A stretch of 64,000 nucleotides of DNA from Sternotherus odoratus. Taxonomy: Eukaryota > Chordata > Testudines > Kinosternidae. Of the stretch, positions 20,721 through 33,500 are shown piece by piece. A program made the position numbers and the translations under genes. Where the stretch lies: the NCBI GenBank assembly GCA_032164245.1, contig JAVMKO010000010.1, forward strand, positions 31,632,189-31,696,188. The letters run 5' to 3'. Numbering within the stretch: the stretch's first letter is position 1; each line of letters opens with the position of its first letter. The notes beneath the pieces were generated by a model. The model had not been told where the DNA came from. It did not search any database and was given only the letters and a program-made list of their open reading frames with translations.

Positions 20721-22109
20721 TTTTGTGCAGGTAGCATACTCCAGTACCATCCACCAGGTTGTCTAGGGACCACATACCAACCTTCTTCCAGTGGACTGCA
20801 GAATAACACAGCTGCAAACTACCCCCCAACAGGTCCATTCTCTCGCTAGCTCTGAGTTTTCTGAGCCTGCACATCACCATGGTATCTGGCGCCTTGCACA
20901 TAACATCAAAAGCAGTACTGGAGTTCATGGAGTCTCTGGCACTTCTCCTGTTATGGGGTCAGAACTCTGCTTGGGGTAGGGTTTGTGATTTATATTAATT
21001 TAATAATGATTTGTGGGTGCTAGGGATTCTGGGGTAGAAAGGAGCACCAACGTTGTGAGCATTACTCTGTCTGTGGAAACAGGACGGTTTGGAAACATAT
21101 TCTAAAGCTGGGCAGACTCCGGATTGGCCTGATCTCCTCTGGGAGTTTGATCCATTGCTAGATTCGCATCTCCCCCAGCTCTCACATGTCGCCCCAGGCT
21201 TTGAGATCTGCACTGTGCTTCATAGATCAACAGTTGGTTTTCCTTGTAGCTGGGGCTTGATCCACTAATTGCTCTAAAAGTTAGGGACAGGGCCTTACGC
21301 TGGCATCTGAAGCTGATTGGGAACCGGTGGAGACACCTGTGTTCCTGTAGAGATGGTTCAGCCGTGCATATTTCCAAGCTTTCTGTAGCACCTAGCTGAG
21401 CTCTTCGTTTCCACTAGTGCCAGACACGAGGATAAAGAACAGGAAAGGCTGGGAATGGCCATGTCAGACAGCCACACAGCCTCCAAGCCCTCACTGAAGT
21501 GAGGAAGAGGAAGGAATGATGTGAACAACCGAATCCTAGACTCAGCCAGAGGAGAAAAGAGAAAGCATGTCAGGTCCTCTCTCTTCCATCCCTGCCAGCA
21601 CTCCCATCCTTGAACCATCACCAGCCCTAAATTCCCACCCCCAATCTGATCTCAGTGTAATGTTTGTTCACATTAGATCAATCTTGAGGTGTCTCCGACA
21701 AGTCACTTTTTACAGCAAGGCCATTCGACTGTTGTGGTTGCTAGAGGAAGAGAGTCTTTTATCTAAGAACTAGACATCCAGCTCTCCTGCAGGCACATGG
21801 CCCATTACACAGGATCCTGCCTAGCAGCTGGGAGAGCAGCCAAAGGGAACCGCCTCCTCCCAACCTGCACAAAACAGCAAGTCAGTGATGTTTGACCCTC
21901 TCCTGTGTGCCCTGCATTTACTCATTCCTCTCGTCAGCTACCACTAGACACAAGTTACGGCTGAACTTTGAGAAAGTTCTGATCCTTACTTCCTCCCTGC
22001 TCCCCTTTTGCTAAAATCAGCCAAAACAGTGCACCCAGATCTGGATGCTCCCAAAGTTTAGGGGAAGTTGGATCAGGAGCCAAAATTTGCAGCTTGGGTC
22101 CATTGCTTC
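20721..22109. other. Gene-free stretch
   Basis: No exon, RNA or transposon was recognised. Frames are short and unrelated to known proteins. Confidence 0.5.
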
Positions 22110-22583
22110 TGTGGCAGGGTGCTGGCCAGGAGTGGCTGAGCCAGCCCTGCCGCCCCTTTAAGAGGGAGAAAAACCCTCTGCAAAGCTCCCTTGCAGGAAG
22201 CCTGCAAACCTCCCTTGCAGAGAAGGCTAATTAGCCACCTGGGCTGCAGAGGGCTCAGGCTTGATGAATGGCACCTGGCAGCCTCCTCAGGGGGATAAAA
22301 GGCCTGCCAGGAAGCAAGCCCAGTGTGGTGGGGATGGTATAGAGTGTGGTGTGGTTTGAGCTATTCAGAGCTGTGTGTTAAGAACTATTTAGAGTTGTAA
22401 ACTGTAAGCTGGACTATATAGAGTCTGTAGAGCTGGGAGCTGTAGAGCTGTAAGTTGAAGAACTGTACAAAGCTGTATATATTGGTGGTGGGGTCCTGCA
22501 CTGTTAATTAAAGAGCACTGTTTGACGCAAAGAAGGGTTTCCTGCCTGTGTTCCTGAGAGGGATGAGAAGGCGGTCTGTCACA
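22110..22583 (+). mobile_element. Solo LTR (gypsy- or ERV-like)
   Basis: The 474-bp unit begins 'tgtggca' and ends 'tgtcaca', the short inverted repeat expected of an LTR. In order it has a TATA-like 'gataaaa' (22294-22300), then AG/T-rich 'gagctgt' repeats, a poly(A) signal 'attaaa' (22507-22512) and a 'tgtgttcctgagag' end. Flanking 4-mers are cttc and ctac (3 of 4). No internal retroviral or gypsy genes sit beside it. Confidence 0.75.
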
Positions 22584-24184
22584 CTACTTAGTTTGTGTAT
22601 TTTAACAGCAGCATAGAGCGTCTGACTGGCCTTTCTCAATGGGGGAAGGAACAAAGATCACTTTCTAGCACCTCTCTCTCATCACACAGGCTATCATAGT
22701 CTCTTACACCTGATGTAATGTCCTCTCCAAAGGTCAGCATCTATGGAAGAATGAGAGCCTCTTTTCCATGCACTGGCTGGAGTAAGGGTAGCACAGATCA
22801 TCCAATAGGGAGCATTCCCTGTGCAGCCCATTAGTGATAAGTCACTTGAAATACTGGGTATAATGTTTTCCGCTGCTAATACCAGCTTTCTGTTCTAGTG
22901 CTGGATTAGCAAAACCACGGCATCCGTCATGCTCTTAAAATCAGCATACACAAAACTTGCTTTTTTTTTTAAGTAGGGGTGAAAAAATGAATTCTCTTGT
23001 TAGTAGCTAACGTGTGGAGCTGAGATGCAACTTTGCAGCAAATACAGTGGAAGAGAAAAATTCATGACACAGCCTTTCATTGAAAATCAATAAAGCCCAG
23101 ACCTGCCTGTGATATACATACTCAATTTATTCCCTGCTTAGCTCGCTGGATCTTCACCACCAGGCCCAGGCTTTCAGATAAGGTAGTAGCAGGGAATAAA
23201 GCATTTTTTGGCCTGAAGGCACAATAAGCTTTTATTTCCCACATTGTTCTCCCCCTCCACCCCCCCCCCCCCCCCCACGTCCCTCTGGGGTAGGGGGTAG
23301 GGTCTGCAAAAGTCCTATGGGACACAATGGTCACATGACACTTGCAATGTAAACAGGTCATACAAATCTCGCTGAATACCTGGATGCATAACAACATGGC
23401 TGGAGAGCCAAGGACATTATGTGCACAGGTCTGTTATCAAGCGAGTGCATGCATGTTACAAGCACATGGGTTTGCATGTGTACTGCACATTTCCATGCCC
23501 ATGTGTTAAGCGTGTATACACATATATGTACATAAGGCCAAAGTCTGCACACAGGTACACCTGTGCAAACCCAATAACTCTAATGAGCTGGCCCAAGTGT
23601 GACAGAGGAATTCAGCCAGTGGTGTCTTTGTGTCTGTCCTGGAGCACGGCTGTGTGGAAAGCCGCTGCGTTGTTGTTTATATGCTGGGCTGAACAAAGCC
23701 TTCCTAATAGCCTCTCTCCTGAACACCATGGCTCAGAAGAAATCACTGTATTCTCCCAAGATGTTGCTATTGGGGTGAGGGAAGGATTCTAAGTGGATTT
23801 AAAAAAATTCTACTTAGAATTATCGTACCCAAAGATAAAGTAAAATAAAATGAATAAATCCCGCCTGTCCCAGCCCCGTCCTTGCGGAGCCCGATCATAA
23901 AGCCTGGGCATGTTCACTCACCCTCTCAGACCGCAGTACTCTTCCTGATATTCGGGAGCCATCACGCCACACGATCTGTTCTGTTCCTTACAGTCTTACT
24001 CATTCCAGGCAGATCACATATGCACAAACTGGTGCACATCTAATCCTGGGACATGAGCATCCGACAGAAGGCTAAACCAGGGGGAAGGGCATACCTGAAA
24101 CCTACTGGCAGAAAGAAACCCCTGTACTCTGGGTTTGAGAAAGGTGGCTCTGTTGGGTGCCTATCCCTCCCCTTAAAACAAGAA
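22584..24184. other. Gene-free stretch with poly(C) tract
   Basis: A C17 run lies at 23260-23276. Frames around it are short. No transposon ends were recognised. Confidence 0.5.
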
Positions 24185-24355
24185 TACTACAGTGGTTGGT
24201 CACACATCCGATTAAGGTTCCATTTATAAATGGTTTATAAGGGGATTAGTACACCATTAATAGATGTAATAAGCATGTTACAGACATAAGTAGAGTATGT
24301 TATGAACAGTCATAAGCACATTAGTGGAAGGTGCTATAGTGGGTTATAAACAACC
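24185..24355. repeat. MITE-like AT-rich repeat
   Basis: Repeated words of the 'tttataaatggtttataagg' and 'gggttataaacaacc' kind suggest a short DNA transposon derivative. Ends and family are not certain. Confidence 0.4.
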
Positions 24356-24359
24356 CATT

Positions 24360-24500
24360 TGACTAGAGCTGGTCAGGGATTTTCCAACTAAATGTTTCTG
24401 TGACAGAGGAAGCAGCTTCCACAAAATCCAAAATACGTTGTTGGGGCAAATGAAATCAAGCTCTTTGTGTTTGTCCAAGAGAATCAAAATGTTTGCTTTT
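24360..24500. repeat. AT-rich interspersed repeat, type A
   Basis: Opens 'gagctggtcagggattttcc' and continues with 'caaaatccaaaatacg' and 'gaatcaaaatgtttgctttt'. Same class as 5425-5720. Confidence 0.5.
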
Positions 24501-25264
24501 CAGTGCAGCAGGACATTAATCTGTGTTCCCCTGAGCGGCTGCAGTGCAGGGGCAGCTTCAGCAGGCTTCTGGCTCCAACTGCACCCGCAGAAATCATGAA
24601 CCCAAAGGTGCACCAACAGGCAAACACACACTTCTCCTGGCCTGGTGCAGATGGGGGGAGCAGGTTGGAGAGCGACCCTGCCCCAATACACCCCACAGCG
24701 ACAGTTCCTGTTCCACGGGGCTGGTTCTAGCTTCCCGGCTCCAGGCATCACAACCTGGGTCATAGCACCCCTCAAATTTGGCTCAGCTACCTCTCCATCA
24801 TGATGGGAGCAACCAGGCCAAAGTTGCCATGCCCAGAGCAGGGAACCGGGCTCAGCTCCTATTGCAGGGTTAGTGTGGGGATGACTTGCTCTCCAACCCT
24901 CCCCCCACCTCCTCCACAGGTCCTCCCCTCTGCACTGAGTCAGGATTAGGGGCAGAGAGAGCTTCTGCAGACAGACAGTGACCCCTAGACAGTGTAGTGC
25001 ACCCACTGAATTGGGAGGCCTCAGTGGAGCTGTAATTCAGGTGTTCTCCACTAGGGGCCAAACTGGCTGAACTAGATCTCCCATGATGCACTGTTGTCTC
25101 CCCCTTTGTTTGAAGTGATACAGTGCATGATGGGTGTAGCATGATCATGGTGCACCAAGGGAGATGTAGTCCGGCCAGCAAGCCTGGTCTGTAAGAGGAG
25201 AATGGGCGAATTGAGGCACCTGAATCACTGTTCCCAGGAGGCACAGCAGCAGCTCAGGGGGGGG

Positions 25265-25440
25265 GCACAGACTAATATTGAACTGACTCAACATTAAACA
25301 TTATAACTCAGGAATTTTGAACTGAAATTGGTTTGGAACCTTTCATATTTCAACTTTTCCTCCCAAATTGGGAGGAAAACCAAATTTCAAAATATTGCAG
25401 TTTCCTACTGGATGGAAATTCCAATTTTCAACCAGCCCTC
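25265..25440. repeat. AT-rich interspersed repeat, type A
   Basis: 'ggaattttgaactgaaattg', 'ccaaatttcaaaatattgc' and the end 'ttttcaaccagccct' mark another copy. Confidence 0.55.
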
Positions 25441-25749
25441 CCCTTGACTGGTTGAACGCTGTACCACTCTGTAACAATTAGCCATTTCTGAAAACATCCA
25501 TTTACATTGATTCATGTGAAAACATCCATTTACATTTATTCATCTGTTATAAGGTGTTTTTGAGGTATGACCCAATATACCACAACTATGCACCAAAGTG
25601 TAGCACTGACATAAAACTCATCGCTCGACATATGTAGGCTATTGCTCTGGAATACTGCAGTATTTAGGGATTATTACTGTAAAATACTGTAGGATTTTTT
25701 TTTTACTTTTTAAATACAAGACAATCTCCCCCACCCTTGTTTTCACAAG

Positions 25750-26030
25750 GAATAACTTTGGGAGCATGCGCTGTTAGCTTGTGGAACTCACTGCTACAAA
25801 ACTAGGGAATCCTAAGGAAAGCATCCAATATGATAACAGGTTTAGTAAACATGACTTATGAGGAAAAGTTGAAAGACTTGAGCATGTTTAGTCTACAGAA
25901 AAGGAGGCTCAGGCGGGACAGGAGAACAGTTTTCAAATATGTAAAAGGTTGTTATAAAGAGGCTGGTGATTAAAACTCTTCTCCACGTCCACCAAGAGTA
26001 AGAAAAGAAGTAGCTGGCTTAGTTTGTTTA
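25750..26030 (+). repeat. CR1 LINE, end of ORF2
   Basis: A frame encodes 'TYEEKLKDLSMFSLQKRRLR' and then 'FKYVKGCYKEAGD'. These are the C-terminal phrases of CR1 ORF2 (family: YEERL..LGLFSLEKRRLRGD, FKYLKGGYKE). Stops follow, and the copy is diverged and 5' truncated. Confidence 0.82.
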
Positions 26031-26104
26031 GTTCTCTGGCAATTTCAAAAGATCCAAACATGTTCTACTGAAAATGACATTTTCCAAAATATTTGGATAA
26101 ATCA

Positions 26105-27215
26105 TGTTCCTAGGGGAATTCTGCACCACTGCACGTGCACAGAATTCACGTCCCCTGCCAATTTCTTTGCTTCCCCAGAAAAATGATTCTGACTGGGAAG
26201 CAAAGGGAAACTGCAAGAGTAGTCACATATCACTCCCTAGCAGTGCAGGTACATCATTTCAGGCACCCAGAGGAGAGGTAAATCACTGCAAGACTGGGGA
26301 CACCCCAGGCAGTGACTCCTACCCTGAGCCGGGATCAGCTACTAATCCCATCTAGGCTGGAGGCAAGAGAGGATGGGATTTCCTCTTCCCCTGCAAGGAG
26401 TGGTTGGGGCTCTGTCAGACCCACTGCCAGTATCCTCCCCTGCTTCCTGCCCCCATCACTCCTCAGCTGTGGTGGAAGGGGTCACTGTACAGGGAGCTGC
26501 TCCCCTATCCACCCAACCCCCATGCATCCTCCCATACCCCATTCAGAACTCCCCTAGCCCTACATACCCAACCCCACCCCCACTGAACCTCAACTCCTGC
26601 ATCTGGAGACCCCCTGCATCCAGACCATCACCCACTGACCTTCCTGCACTCAAACCCCCACCCTGAGCCTCCACATGCAGACCCCCACCAAACCAAACCC
26701 ACTTTCCCAGCACCCAGACCCCCCTCCCGAGATCCCCACACCCAGACATCTCTGCTGAGCCCCAACCACCTTCACCTGGAAGCCCCTGCAGAGTTCCATT
26801 GTCACTGCACCTGGAACCCCGCCCCCAACACACCTCTGTGCATCCAGATCCCCCGACCCCACACTGAGATACCCGCACCCAGATTGTCCGCACAGAACCC
26901 TCTCACCCCCACACTGAGCCCCTCCACACTTGGATCCTGCCTTCCCCATACCTGATGTGCCTGGCACAAAGGGGCAGGGCACCAGGGTGTTTCTGGGGCA
27001 GGGTCGGGCACAGCCACACCACTGAGTCCATGTCTCAGAGGTGGGGGGGCTGCAAGGTGATCTCCCGACTTCGTGCAGCCAGTGGCCTGTGCTCCCCACT
27101 GCTATGCTGGAGCCTCTGCATTTATTTATTGACAAATAAACCGTGCAGAATGTGTAGAATTTTAAGTATTGCGTAGAGAATTTTTAATTTTTTGGCACAG
27201 AATGTCTTCAGGAAG
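26105..27215. mobile_element. Non-autonomous hAT-like element with C-rich core
   Basis: The left end 'cctaggggaattctgcacc' pairs with the reverse complement of 'ggcacagaatgtcttcagg'. Near the right end 'cgtgcagaatgtgtagaatt' and 'gagaatttttaattttttgg' are family hallmarks. The 26490-26950 core is a loose array of 'acccccaccctgagcc'-like words. It yields Pro-rich frames on the plus strand and Gly-rich frames on the minus strand. No matching 8-bp flanks remain. Confidence 0.8.
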
Positions 27216-27369
27216 AAAATCAAAAAGTTGAAATAAAATGTGTCTTGACCTGAAAAGTTTCATTCAGGCTGTCAGGCATTTTGGAAAAAGCAAAGGTAGG
27301 GAAGACTAGCTCATCAAAATGGCAGGAGGAGGAGGCAGCAGCAGCTCCCTTATAAGCTTTAGTCTAGGG

Positions 27370-27620
27370 TTTCAGATGCTCACTTGGAATGTAGCGGACC
27401 CAGGTTTAGCTCCCCGCTTCTGCCTGATATGGACGAGGGTCTCCCACACCACAGGAGAGAGCCCTAGTACCTGGGCTACAGGATACTCCGGAATGGGACT
27501 TTCTCAGCTGTTCCACTGTGTGTAAATAATTACACAGACAATGGAGGGGGGTCTTGAATTTGGGACTCCCACTGCTATGCAAGTGCCCCAACCATTAGGC
27601 TGCAGAGTCATTCTCACACT
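27370..27620. repeat. tRNA-like SINE, two adjacent units
   Basis: 27380-27495 has 'acccaggtttagctccccgc' and 'gggtctcccacacca'. 27545-27612 has 'cttgaatttgggactcccac' and 'ccccaaccattaggctgcag'. These B-box-like phrases mark a SINE class common in turtles. No cloverleaf is intact. Confidence 0.5.
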
Positions 27621-29202
27621 CTTTTCCTAATTCACAGGGTTTAGGAGGAAACTAATGCTGGGGACAGGTTCTCTCCCAGCTGTCTACTGCAAGGTTTCTT
27701 GCACCTTCCTCTGAAGCATCTGGTGGTGGCCCCTGACAACCGATGGATAGCTGGTCTGATGCAATATGGCAGTGCCTCTATTCCCAGCACACATCCATCT
27801 AGAAACATAACCCCATGCTCCAGGATCTGCCTCAGAAACATGACGGCCAGCCCAATGGGGTGAAATGTCTCCTGTCCTGCTGGGATTTTCCCAGCTCACA
27901 AACAGGTGGCACATCTTGGAATTCCATAGGCGATATTTCACAATTGGGTTCACACCAACTACCACGTGCTCCTTGCCATCGTTCTACAGAGTTTGTATTT
28001 CACCTGCACCTGTGCCATGGGCATGGCACTCACCCACTGTCTGACTTGCCACTACAACCAGGTTCTGTCCCGGCACCAGGTGTCTGGAGATTTTCAGAAC
28101 AGACAAGGACAGAGGGTGAAGAAGGGGAGAGCACAAACATGCCCTGAAAGGAATGGAGCCAATTTCCAAGTTCCCTTCCCTTTCGCAACTGGTGCCCAAA
28201 GCGATAACAAAATGCTGCTCTCTGACTCCACCAGGGAACACTCCTGCTCTGCACTTAAAACCCCTCTCTCTTGAAAGCACGTCTTAACTCCCCCTCTCTG
28301 AGCAGCAGCACCGCTTTTCTGGGGGATGCTGCTTGGCTGACACTCTTCTCAGCAGCAAGGAACTCTCTGCCCTGTCCCCTTGGATTTCACTCCTTCACTG
28401 CCCGTAGGAGGCAGTGTGGATTTTCAGGGCTAGTGCAAGGTACTAGGTGAGAGTGTCAGTAGAGCGAAGTCTCAAAGGCACAGGGTAAGAAGTGACCTGG
28501 CCAGTTTCCATCATGCCACCTCTATGGCTTGCTTCAATCCAAGCTGGAGACAGTCTAGATCATCCTCTATGCTCAGTCACTGCCTTGATTCTCATCCAGC
28601 TAATCATGCTCATTACCATTAACTATGGCCATAGGCTTTGAAGTATGGAGACCGCCAGAATGGAGCCACTGACTCACAAAGCCCTCCCAGGACTGTCCCA
28701 TAATCACGGTTTCCTGCTAGAACCAGAAGCCCAGAGAAGGAAATCTCCAGTCCCTCATCTCAAGCCCCAGCCCCCCCCCCCCCCCCCGCTCCCCCCCAGC
28801 AGGCACTTGGATTGCACAGAACATTTCAGAAGTACATCATTAAAAAAGCTGCCAACAAGCATATGGAGCTAGAGGCTGATGAAGGTTTTAAGAGATGCTG
28901 CATTCTTTCAAGGAGTTATTTTTCAAAGTGTGATGTTCTTCCTTTACAAGTAGCACCTGTCTGTGTTCCCAGGAAACGAGTGACGGGCCTTTAGCCAGAT
29001 TTGATTCTTGAGCTTTTTTTTTTTAAGGGTGTTTGTTTTGACAAATCAGTCCTTGCTGATGCAGAAAGGAGTGGGAAATCTACAGAGCATAGGACCAGCA
29101 AGGAGGAGGCACTGAAGGGCATGGGACATAAAGGGGTATAATGTTCTTTTTCTAGTCATTAGGGCATGGCAAGGCATGGACAGGATACAGAGCTTTGGTG
29201 CT
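27621..29202. other. Gene-free stretch with poly(C) tract
   Basis: A C-rich tract lies at 28771-28798. 29083-29115 resembles the CTCF-like site at 29203 in a weaker form. No exon or transposon recognised. Confidence 0.45.
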
Positions 29203-29220
29203 GGCCAGCAGGGGGCACTG
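29203..29220 (+). promoter_or_regulatory. CTCF-like binding site (forward)
   Basis: 'ggccagcagggggcactg' fits the CTCF core consensus CCASYAGRGGGCRS. CTCF is the zinc-finger insulator and loop-anchor protein. Occupancy cannot be judged from sequence. Confidence 0.55.
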
Positions 29221-30190
29221 GAGGGCAACATACAGTACATAGAATTTTAACCCACAGTCTCTGTTCTGATCAGTCAAGCCCATTGCAAGGGACAAAGGGG
29301 AAGGAGACCCAGGTCTATGAGATGTTTACACTCGGTGTAATTCCTCTGAGGAACTTCCCCAAAGATTCTTCAGGTCGCTCACCCGCTGAGCCATAGACTC
29401 TCGCATATGCACCTCCATCCATGCCATGCCTCCTTGCACCTAACTTTGTGAGCACCAAAACTGCTCCCTGGATAGTCAGACTCCAGGGAGTCCTTCCCCT
29501 TCTCCAGCACCTCTACCCACTAGCCCTGTCCCTTCCAGGGTGTCTCCTCCCCCACCTCTCTTTATTGCGTCCCCTGCTGGCTCTGTGTGCACCTGGGTTT
29601 TGCTCCTTTTCTCGCACCAGGCTGGCGCTCTATTGATATCAACAGAGTTACTGGTGGGACACAGCAGGGCACAGTCCATTGCGTGAGGAGCTCAGATCCC
29701 ACGAACGACAGCGTGGAGGCAGCCAAGCATTCTATCTATCTCTCGCAGCCAGCCCCAGCTGCCCTGCAGGATATGTCCCTCTCCCATGGGGTAAAGGGCC
29801 TGGGTGAGGTCCAGTGGGGCAGGGGTGGGAACAGAGGAGGATACAGTTGGCTTTGAGGTCTGGAGGGGGAAAGTCCACGAGGAGCATTGGTTTTGCATTC
29901 TCACTCGGCTCTGCGGAATAAAGTGACCTACTTTCCCCCGTGGTAGAGCCATTATCAGACACAGCAGTGCAGCAGCAGCAGTGCGGGGTTTCTTGTCTTT
30001 TCTAACACGTACAGATGTCCTGTTATAAACCAGCCGCTTGATTTCAAGTTTGCCAGCCAGAGCCCCCTCCCAGCTGGCAATCTCTGTATGCAGAGCGTTG
30101 TCTGTTAGGAGGGGAAGAAAAAGCAAGTGTATATGGGGTAGGGGGGCACACATGGGATGGACACACACTGGTTCCATGAACTCCTCAGGC
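29221..30190. other. Gene-free stretch
   Basis: Long frames on the minus strand (to 181 codons at 30237-29692) start in the CA repeat and resemble no protein I know. No exon signals worth reporting. Confidence 0.45.
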
Positions 30191-30192
30191 TT

Positions 30193-30193
<1 letters not shown>

Positions 30194-30234
<41 letters not shown>
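30194..30234. repeat. (CA)n microsatellite
   Basis: About 18 CA units interrupted only at the end. Confidence 0.97.
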
Positions 30235-30237
<3 letters not shown>

Positions 30238-32800
30238 CCTTCCCGGAAAAATTCATAGCACCTCTCAGCCAAGAGGAGGATTTATCTATCGTCTTAACTG
30301 TGTCTAATCCCAGCTGGAGTCCCACAATAAACGAAGCCAGCTAAATAAAATGCCTTCCTGCAAGGTCTCTCTGTCGAGAGCAGTTGGCTACTTCCAGGAA
30401 ATAAACCTGGATGCTCCCCAAAACTCCTCCCCCACTTTCCACTCAGACTCAATCCCACATGTGAGAGACTGTCCCATTGTGGAGAATGTATTTATTGGGG
30501 CTTAACACACCACGCCATGACCACCCATCTAAAAACTCGAAAAAACATACACTTTGCTTAATCGATTGTAAGCAGTTTAAACACTGCTCCCTGGCAGTCC
30601 AGGAAGCCCTAATTCCAGGAATGACCTGAATCTCTTTAAAGGGCAGTGGAGGGACGGTGGGGAAGGGAGAAGAACCAGAAACTCGCAGCACATTAATTTA
30701 TTCCAGTCACATCCCTGCAGAACAGCATCTGGGAGCAAACACACCTGTGTACTGAAATTAACGCCCACTGAGCAGAGACTCTAATACTCCATGCTCCTGA
30801 GAAATCTTAATGGCTTTAAGTCCATCCTAGATAATAATACACTGCACTAATGGAGACAGCACCCTTTGTAGTGGAGCTGGCGGTGTATTGAACCAAACAT
30901 GAGCAATAAGCAACCTTTCCACTATGGATGTAAACACTAAACCAGATCCAGCCATTCCGGATGCAAGGGAGTAGCTTTATTCATACCTTACAGTGGAAAC
31001 AGAGGCTGAGCCCCAAATGTCTCTCTGTCGCATCTAGGTCAACCCACAAACCTTGAAAGAAAAAGATGCAGCTCAGTAAAAAGCAAGTTGGAAAGATACC
31101 GAGAGTTCCCTGTTCTTAGGAATGGTGTGAGGAAGCCATGCTAATGAATGAGACCCCCTGTCGCTGGAAGAAAGAAGCCACTTGGGTTCACTGCTATCCT
31201 AGAGAGGGTTTAAAGGCAGGACATGTCATTTACTGATGGAAGATTTACCTGATCCCTTGGGAGGATTTTTAATCCACCAAGAGAAGAGATAAGTAAGGGA
31301 TCTATAAAGGAGGATGAACTTTTGCAGGGAATCTCCCACCATTGCACGGCCACTAGCAATAGGGAGTGCTAGCGTCCATAGAGCTAAGGCAACTACTAGC
31401 TTTCCTACCCTTGCTTCATCTAGGATGAGGCAACTCAGGGGTTAAAGATCCTGATGCCATGCAGACATTGCCCCAACGCACACACACACGCACACACACA
31501 CACACACAGAGCGCACGAGTGTGTTGGCAGCTTGGGTCGACAGTTCCAGGTCGCCTTGGGTCAACCGTGGATGGAAGTCCCTGAGGATGGGTGGCTCCTC
31601 GCTGAGCTGTGTCTCAGCCCAGGCATTCGTGAATGAGCATTCGCCTCACACACAGCCCCGTGGTGCCCTTGTCAACAAGCTCGGCAGAGGGGCCAAGAAT
31701 GGAACTGAGCGTGGAGAACCCTGTAATCCTTAGAGGGGGTCCCTCAGGATCAGGATGGGGGTGGGCAGCTTGCAGGGGTGGAGCCTGGGCTGCATCTGCT
31801 CAGTGGGGAAGCAAAGGCCTTCAGGCTCCACAGCTGATGAGCCAGTAGGCCTGGCAGAACCCCAGTGTATCCAGTGGGCAGGAACGGGGGGGGGGGGGGC
31901 TCTCCCCACAACCTTTACCTCCGCCAGGGGCGGGTTTCCCATTTGCACCTTCTCACATGAGGCACTGGGGGGGCATCTGGGAGTCAGGGCAGATTTCTCT
32001 TTCTGTCCTTTCTGCCAGGGTACCCCTGGGGGAGGGGTAATGATTGTACCAAACCACATTTTGCCCTGGACACCCCAACCAAAAGGCAGCGTCATTCCTT
32101 GTGCAGCTAAATCAAGAGGCAGAGGCCCCGGAGGCTCCCGCAGAGCCACGGGTTGCTCATGAAACGCGACCCTTCTACACAATGCACAGCAGCTTCATCT
32201 CATTTTTATTTTTAAAACAATGTTAAGTGCTTGGAGTGCTGCCTGATTGCCGGCAGTCCGGAGCCCCACATGAGGATCCTCTCACTGTGCCACTTTGATT
32301 GGCTCGAGAGGAAGATTATCTCCAGGATAAATGGGAAAATAACCCTCTCTCAACCTGCAAATATCTCCTAATTGCACCTGATCCTTCACCCAGATGCTGT
32401 AACAACAGCCTGCACATCGGCACTCCAGTGCTGGCCCTGGCCCAGGGTCTAGAGTCTGCCGGCTGCTCCTCGAACACCAATTCTGCATCCTAGCCAGAGT
32501 TTCAGCAGCAGCTCCCTGTGCCCAGTGTTCCTTCATACTCCTAACCTCAGAGTCCTCTCAGTCCCCTCTCAGTGTGGGGCGGAGGGCTCTCCGATGCTAA
32601 GGGGTGTCGCAATGGTCCCCTCTCTAGGCAAGGCAAACTCTGAATGCCCAACCCCAGAGCTCTCTGCCCTACACCAAGGTGGGGGGTGGGGGGGTGGAGG
32701 GGGTCTATATACCTGTATGGTCATTCATGACAGTGAATAGTCAGTGGTAGTCAGGGAAAGAGGATGAGAATGACCCTATAGTCTGGTGGTCAGGGGACTG
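30235..32800. other. Gene-free stretch with (CA)n and poly(G)
   Basis: (CA)n with one G interruption at 31479-31509, and a G11-12 run near 31887. The sequence at 32190-32400 is unique and even in composition, and could be a conserved noncoding segment. No gene recognised. Confidence 0.45.
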
Positions 32801-33389
32801 ACCTAGGACAGTGGCTCTCAACCTCTCCAGACTACTGTACCCCTTTCAGGAGCCTGATTTGTCTTGTGTACCCCAAGTTACACCTCATTTCACTGTTTGC
32901 CAAAAGCTGGGAATGGGCAACAGGGGATGTATCACTTGATTATTACTTGTTCTGTTCATTCCCTCTGGGGCACCTGGCACTGGTCACTGTCAGAAGACTG
33001 GATACTGGGTTAGATGGACCATTGGTCCGACCAAGTATGGCTGTTCTTATGTTCTTTAAAACTATTTGCTTACAAAATCAGACATAAACTTACAAAAGTC
33101 TCACAGCACAATATTACTGGAAAACTGCTTACTTTCTCATTTTTACCATATAATTATAAAATCAATCAATTGGAATATAAATATTGTACTTACATTTCAG
33201 TGTACAGTAGATAGAGCTCTATAAACAAGTCACTGCATGAAATTTTAGTTTGTACTTACATTGCTAGTGCTTTTTCTGTAGTCTGTTGTAAAACTAGACA
33301 AATATCTAGAGGAGTTAATGTACCCACCGGAAGACCTCTGCGTACTCCAGGGATACGCGTACCCCTAGTTTAGAATAACTGCCCTAGGA
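32801..33389. mobile_element. Non-autonomous hAT (type 'ctctcaacctctcc') with nested CR1
   Basis: The element spans 32809-33381. Left flank acctagga (32801-32808) and right flank ccctagga (33382-33389) agree at 7 of 8. 'gactactgtacccctttcag' opens it and 'gtacccctagtttagaataa' closes it. The interior 'ataattataaaatcaatcaa' and 'acatttcagtgtacagtaga' are shared almost word for word with 56299-56709. A 168-bp CR1 end is inserted at 32890-33057. Confidence 0.9.
32890..33057 (+). repeat. CR1 3' end nested in hAT
   Basis: 'gctgggaatgggcaacaggg', 'ttccctctggggcacctggc' and 'ggatactgggttagatggac' with the terminal 'cttatgttctt' are the last bases of a CR1 subfamily. It interrupts the hAT where the other copy (56299-56709) reads straight through. 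Confidence 0.85.
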
Positions 33390-33500
33390 CATAGAGATCC
33401 AATTTTAGTCCCTGCTCTGGTGACTATCAAATTATTTATACACGATGGAACAGATCCAATGGGAGAGACTGAGGAACCCCACAATGGAATCTCTCATAGC

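Noticed and set aside
25026..25070. Third CTCF-like site ('ctccactaggggccaa')
   Set aside because: Core breaks at the fifth G; weaker than the two reported.
27370..27620. tRNA genes
   Set aside because: B-box-like phrases only; no cloverleaf or anticodon arm, better explained as SINEs.
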